Position numbers and translations under genes: made by a program. A stretch of DNA of 64,000 nt from Ruminococcus sp. (GTDB lineage: Bacteria > Bacillota > Clostridia > Oscillospirales > Ruminococcaceae): contig JAIDQQ010000024.1 in NCBI GenBank assembly GCA_029062165.1, positions 186,001-250,000 of the forward strand, read 5' to 3'. The notes below the pieces were generated by a model, which had not been told where the DNA came from, did not search any database, and was given only the letters and a program-made list of their open reading frames with translations. Below, piece by piece: positions 59,933 through 64,000 of the stretch (positions within the stretch are counted from its first letter, which is position 1; the number at the start of each line of letters is the position of its first letter).

Positions 59933-60772
59933 TTATTGTACTGGTGCTGTGAGAAGTCCTATGTACCATTGTGCAATGTCGTTACCCCATAAAGCTCCGA
60001 TTGCTATTCCGATTGACAGAAACGGTCCGAACGCAAATTTGGATTCGCCTGAAATCATTTTGTTTATAAGTCCCGCAACGGCAGCTATTACAATACCGAA
60101 TAATGCTGAAACGATAACAGCCTTTGTTCCGAGATAAGCACCGGCAGAAATCATAAGCAGAGTATCACCTAATTCAATAGCACGGAAGTCTTCGCCGAAT
60201 TTCTTTTTTATGAAACTACGGCTTACTTCCCCGATAATGAAAAATGGTACGCTTATTATCAATGCCCCGATTATTCTCTCTTCTATTGAAGACTGGTCAG
60301 TAAACAGATACGACGGTACAGAAAGTAAGGCTATAAGAGCTAATATTCTTTCGTCTATTTCCATAGTGTCCCAGTCCATGAACCCTACTACAACAAGCAG
60401 TGACATAAGAACACAGGTTATTATGGATTCAGCATTGGCATCGAGTACCCAGAACGTAAGTACAAAAAGAATACCATTAAGGCTTTCGACAACCGGATAT
60501 CTTGGTGAAATCTTCTCGCCACAGCTATGACATTTTCCTTTAAGTGCAAGCCAGCTGAATACCGGTACTAAATCCCTTGCCCTTATTTTCGTACCGCAGG
60601 TCATGCAGTGCGAGGAGCGTTTTATAAGCGATTCTCCGAGTGGCAGTCTTATAATTACTACGTTCAGGAAACTTCCTATGCTTATGCCCAGAAGAAACAC
60701 CACGATATAAAACGGAATTGTAAAAAGCGGTGAAGTAAATTCGTCATGGAGCATATTGGTAAATTCACCCAT
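59933..60772 (-). CDS. pilD: A24 prepilin peptidase
   Basis: GSFLNVVIIRLP, CMTCGTKIRARDLVPVFSWLALKGKCHSCGEKIS, MDWDTMEID. Confidence 0.94.
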   Translation of the reverse strand: MGEFTNMLHDEFTSPLFTIPFYIVVFLLGISIGSFLNVVIIRLPLGESLIKRSSHCMTCGTKIRARDLVPVFSWLALKGKCHSCGEKISPRYPVVESLNGILFVLTFWVLDANAESIITCVLMSLLVVVGFMDWDTMEIDERILALIALLSVPSYLFTDQSSIEERIIGALIISVPFFIIGEVSRSFIKKKFGEDFRAIELGDTLLMISAGAYLGTKAVIVSALFGIVIAAVAGLINKMISGESKFAFGPFLSIGIAIGALWGNDIAQWYIGLLTAPVQ

Positions 60773-60903
60773 TGTTTTCCCTCCTTTACAATAATATAGT
60801 TACATAATTTATTATATCACAGTTTCATAAAAATTCAAGTGGATTTTAAAATAATGTTTTTATATATTAATAACTTTCCTTTAAGGAGCAGGTATATTTT
60901 CTA

Positions 60904-60932
60904 TTGACATTTATGCTGAAATTTGTTATAAT
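60904..60932 (+). promoter_or_regulatory. Consensus sigma-A promoter TTGACA-N17-TATAAT
   Basis: Exact match upstream of pilB. Confidence 0.82.
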
Positions 60933-61015
60933 GTTTATTGGATAATTATAAATATTATCCTATGTACTCTTGACATGGGTACGTGGATTAACATAAACAA
61001 GAGCGGAGGTTTTTT

Positions 61016-62695
61016 ATGAGAAATGAGAGAATAGGCGATTATCTGGTAAATCAGGGGCTTATTGACCAAGACCAGCTTATGCAGGTTCTTGCGACACAGA
61101 AAGAATCAGGCGGTTCAAAGAAGTTCGGCGATATTGTTGTTGAACTCGGTTTCATGTCTGACCAGAATTTTACTAAGGCACTCGCCGGAAAAATGATGGT
61201 TCAGTACGTTGACCTTGATTCATACGAAATCAATTCAGAAGCTGTCAACAAAGTACCGGAAGCACTCGCAAGAAAGCATACTGTAATTGCCATTGCAATT
61301 AACGGTAAAAGACTTACGGTGGCTACAAATGACCCTGTAAACTTCCTTGTATTCGAGGAAATCAAGGTTGCAACAGGTATGGACTGTAAACCGGTTCTTG
61401 CCACTACAGCGGCTATCAATAAGGCTATCGGTAAGAACTATTCTATGCAGAACGTCGACAGCGTGGTTGACACTATCACCGCAATGAACGGCGGTGACAA
61501 TGGTAGTATGGAAGACCAGGAGTCCAATGACAGAGTAGAAAACGCACCTATCGTTAAACTTGCTACTACTATCATTGAAAACTCCTACCGTGCGGACGCT
61601 ACCGATATTCACATTGAACCGTTCAAGACATATACAAGAATACGTATCCGTGTAAACGGTGACCTTGTCGAATTAATGAATATGTCAAGTGCCGTACAGA
61701 GTGCACTGGCTACACGTCTTAAACTCATAAGCGGAATGAATATCGCTGAAAAACGTGTACCACAGGACGGACGTTTCACACAGGTTGTTGACGGTACTAC
61801 ACTTGACGTCCGTGTATCTTCACTTCCTATGGTAAACGGTGAAAAAATAGTTATCCGTATTCTTTCAACCGGTCAGATTGCATTACGTAAAATCACTGAC
61901 CTTGGTATGTCTGATTATAACTATCAGCTTTTTGAATCAATGTTGAGAGTACCACACGGAGTTATACTCGTTACAGGTCCTACTGGTTCAGGTAAAACTA
62001 CTACTCTTTACGCCGCACTTGGTGAACTCGCTAAACCTAATGTAAACGTAATCACAGTTGAAGACCCTGTCGAAAAAGCCATTGACGGTATAAATCAGTG
62101 TCAGGTAAACGTTAAAGCCGGTATGACTTTTGCGGCTGCGTTACGTTCTATTCTCCGTCAGGACCCTGATATAGTAATGATAGGTGAGATGCGTGACAGC
62201 GAAACTGCTGATATTGGTATCCGTGCCGCTATCACCGGACACCTTGTACTGTCCACACTTCATACCAATGACGCCGCTTCAACAGTTGTACGTCTTGTAG
62301 ATATGGGTGTTGCACCGTATATGGTTGCGACGTCGCTAATCGGTGTTATAGCACAGCGTCTTATAAAAGTATTGTGTCCGGCGTGTAAACAGCCCGTAAT
62401 ATGCAGTGAGGAAGACGCCGAATTAATAGGCGTTGACCACCCTATACAGATTTATAAATCAGTAGGTTGTGCGGAGTGTAACAATACCGGTTACAGAGGA
62501 AGAACAGCTATTCACGAAATCATACACTGTACCGCTAAAGTTTCGCAGATTATCGCCGCCGGTGGTGGTAAGGAAGAAATCGAAGAAGCCGCACGTAATA
62601 ACGGTACAAAACTGCTCCGTGACAACGCTGCTGAACTGGTTGTAGCGGGACAGACTTCTATTGACGAACTTGTAAGAACTACATTCTCAGTATAA
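61016..62695 (+). CDS. pilB: Type IV pilus assembly ATPase PilB/GspE
   Basis: GPTGSGKTTTLYAALGEL; CPACKQ...CAECNNTGYRGR zinc site. Confidence 0.96.
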   Translation: MRNERIGDYLVNQGLIDQDQLMQVLATQKESGGSKKFGDIVVELGFMSDQNFTKALAGKMMVQYVDLDSYEINSEAVNKVPEALARKHTVIAIAINGKRLTVATNDPVNFLVFEEIKVATGMDCKPVLATTAAINKAIGKNYSMQNVDSVVDTITAMNGGDNGSMEDQESNDRVENAPIVKLATTIIENSYRADATDIHIEPFKTYTRIRIRVNGDLVELMNMSSAVQSALATRLKLISGMNIAEKRVPQDGRFTQVVDGTTLDVRVSSLPMVNGEKIVIRILSTGQIALRKITDLGMSDYNYQLFESMLRVPHGVILVTGPTGSGKTTTLYAALGELAKPNVNVITVEDPVEKAIDGINQCQVNVKAGMTFAAALRSILRQDPDIVMIGEMRDSETADIGIRAAITGHLVLSTLHTNDAASTVVRLVDMGVAPYMVATSLIGVIAQRLIKVLCPACKQPVICSEEDAELIGVDHPIQIYKSVGCAECNNTGYRGRTAIHEIIHCTAKVSQIIAAGGGKEEIEEAARNNGTKLLRDNAAELVVAGQTSIDELVRTTFSV

Positions 62696-62716
62696 CATAA
62701 AGGAGGATTTTTAATA

Positions 62717-63808
62717 ATGGGAGTAATTGAAATCAACAGAATACTTGACGAAGTACGTCTTTTAGGCTGTTCGGACTTGCATTTTACATACGGTATAACA
62801 CCGGTTGTACGTCTGAACGGTTCGTTAAGGACAATGGGTTCACGATATCCGGTAATGGACGAGGAAGAAATTCTTGACGTCGTTCACCAGATGACTACAG
62901 AATCCCAACAGACAAGTGTAAACAATCATCATGATACCGACTTCTCTTTCCAGACAAGAAGCGGTTACAGACACCGTGTAAACATCTATTTCCAGAAAGG
63001 CAAACCGGCTATAGCTATACGTCTTCTCCGTAACGATATTCCTACTCTTGAGGACTTACAGTTACCGCCGATACTTTCGGAATTTGCTATGCGTCCTCGT
63101 GGACTTATACTTGTTACAGGTCCTACAGGTTCAGGTAAATCGACTACACTCGCCGGTATGATGGACTTCATAAACGTAAGCAGAAGCGCACATATCATAA
63201 CGGTTGAAGACCCGATAGAATACGTACATGAACATAAGCGTTGTATGATAAATCAGAGAGAAGTAGGCGACGACGTACCAAGTTTTGCACTTGCTCTCCG
63301 TGCCGCACTCCGTGAAGACCCTGATATTATTCTCGTCGGGGAAATGCGTGACTTTGAAACTATTCAGGCTGCCGTTACCGCTGCCGAAACCGGTCACCTT
63401 GTTATGAGTACACTTCATACAACCAGTGCTTCCGATACTATCAACCGTATTATCGACGTTTACCCCGAACATCAGCAGAATCAGATAAGAACACAGTTGG
63501 CAAATAACCTTGTTGCCGTTATCTCGCAGACTCTTATCCCGAAAAAAGACGGTTCAGGACGTATTGCCGTTCAGGAAATTCTTAACGTTACCGACGCTAT
63601 TGCGGCTATGATTCGTGATAATAAAATACATCTCATACAGTCGTCCATTCAGACCGGTAAACAGTTCGGAATGCAGGCTCTTGATATGGAACTCGCTAAA
63701 TTCGTACATAACGGCGTTATCGGCGAAGTTGATGCTCTCGAAAAATGTCTTGACAAACAGGAGTTTTACAGATTCCTTGCACAAATGGGCGGAGCTCCAA
63801 AACAGTAA
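62717..63808 (+). CDS. pilT: Twitching motility ATPase PilT
   Basis: GPTGSGKSTTLAGMMDFIN, ALREDPDIILVGEMRDFETI, AAETGHLVMSTLHT. Confidence 0.96.
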   Translation: MGVIEINRILDEVRLLGCSDLHFTYGITPVVRLNGSLRTMGSRYPVMDEEEILDVVHQMTTESQQTSVNNHHDTDFSFQTRSGYRHRVNIYFQKGKPAIAIRLLRNDIPTLEDLQLPPILSEFAMRPRGLILVTGPTGSGKSTTLAGMMDFINVSRSAHIITVEDPIEYVHEHKRCMINQREVGDDVPSFALALRAALREDPDIILVGEMRDFETIQAAVTAAETGHLVMSTLHTTSASDTINRIIDVYPEHQQNQIRTQLANNLVAVISQTLIPKKDGSGRIAVQEILNVTDAIAAMIRDNKIHLIQSSIQTGKQFGMQALDMELAKFVHNGVIGEVDALEKCLDKQEFYRFLAQMGGAPKQ

Positions 63809-63816
63809 TCACTTCC

Positions 63817-63843
63817 GGCGGACAGTTTTTGTCCGCCATTTTA
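63817..63843 (+). terminator. Intrinsic terminator after pilT
   Basis: GGCGGAC-AGTTTTT-GTCCGCC plus T run. Confidence 0.75.
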
Positions 63844-64000
63844 CTTAATGTATAATATGAATAAATTATTACGTTTATTTTTTAATCAATTCATAATTTT
63901 TTATGCAAATTGACGAAAAATACAAAAAAAAACGTCGTTTTGGTGCGTGTATGTAAAAATTGACCGTGAAAAAAATTTTTTTTGAAGAAACTATTGACAT

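Noticed and set aside
1-64000. tRNA or rRNA genes
   Set aside because: No cloverleaf with GGTTCGAATCC-like T-arm or rRNA core sequence was recognised on either strand

Overview
This window looks like a low-GC Firmicutes chromosome segment, probably Ruminococcus-like, judging from family content and a dockerin-bearing protein. Main content, left to right: (1) the 5' end of groES behind a perfect CIRCE operator, then yajC; (2) a response regulator / sensor kinase / HtrA protease locus; (3) a long minus-strand purine cluster, purE-C-F-M-N-(PurO-type IMP cyclohydrolase)-(standalone AICAR formyltransferase)-D, interrupted by small paralogous gene pairs, several with one degenerate member; (4) an operon for a long repetitive acidic protein plus a TPR protein; (5) a three-gene phage-tail-like cassette behind a consensus promoter and a leader containing an intrinsic terminator; (6) housekeeping genes (coaD, rsmD, ybaK, queH, ricT, holB, uvrC, nadB, nadC, asnB); (7) an XRE-cupin-acyl-CoA synthetase fusion and a CAP-dockerin protein; (8) a type IV pilus locus (pilC, fused pilM-N, pilO, PilX-like giant, two prepilins, pilD, pilB, pilT). 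Points most worth checking: the leader/terminator RNA and tail-like cassette at 29.7-31.9 kb, a PurF homologue lacking the N-terminal catalytic cysteine, the split PurO + AICARFT replacement of bifunctional PurH, slippage-type frameshifts in paralog pairs, a structured purF-purM intergenic region, and an apparently complete absence of GATC. All calls are by eye from the sequence and ORF translations; no database search was run.
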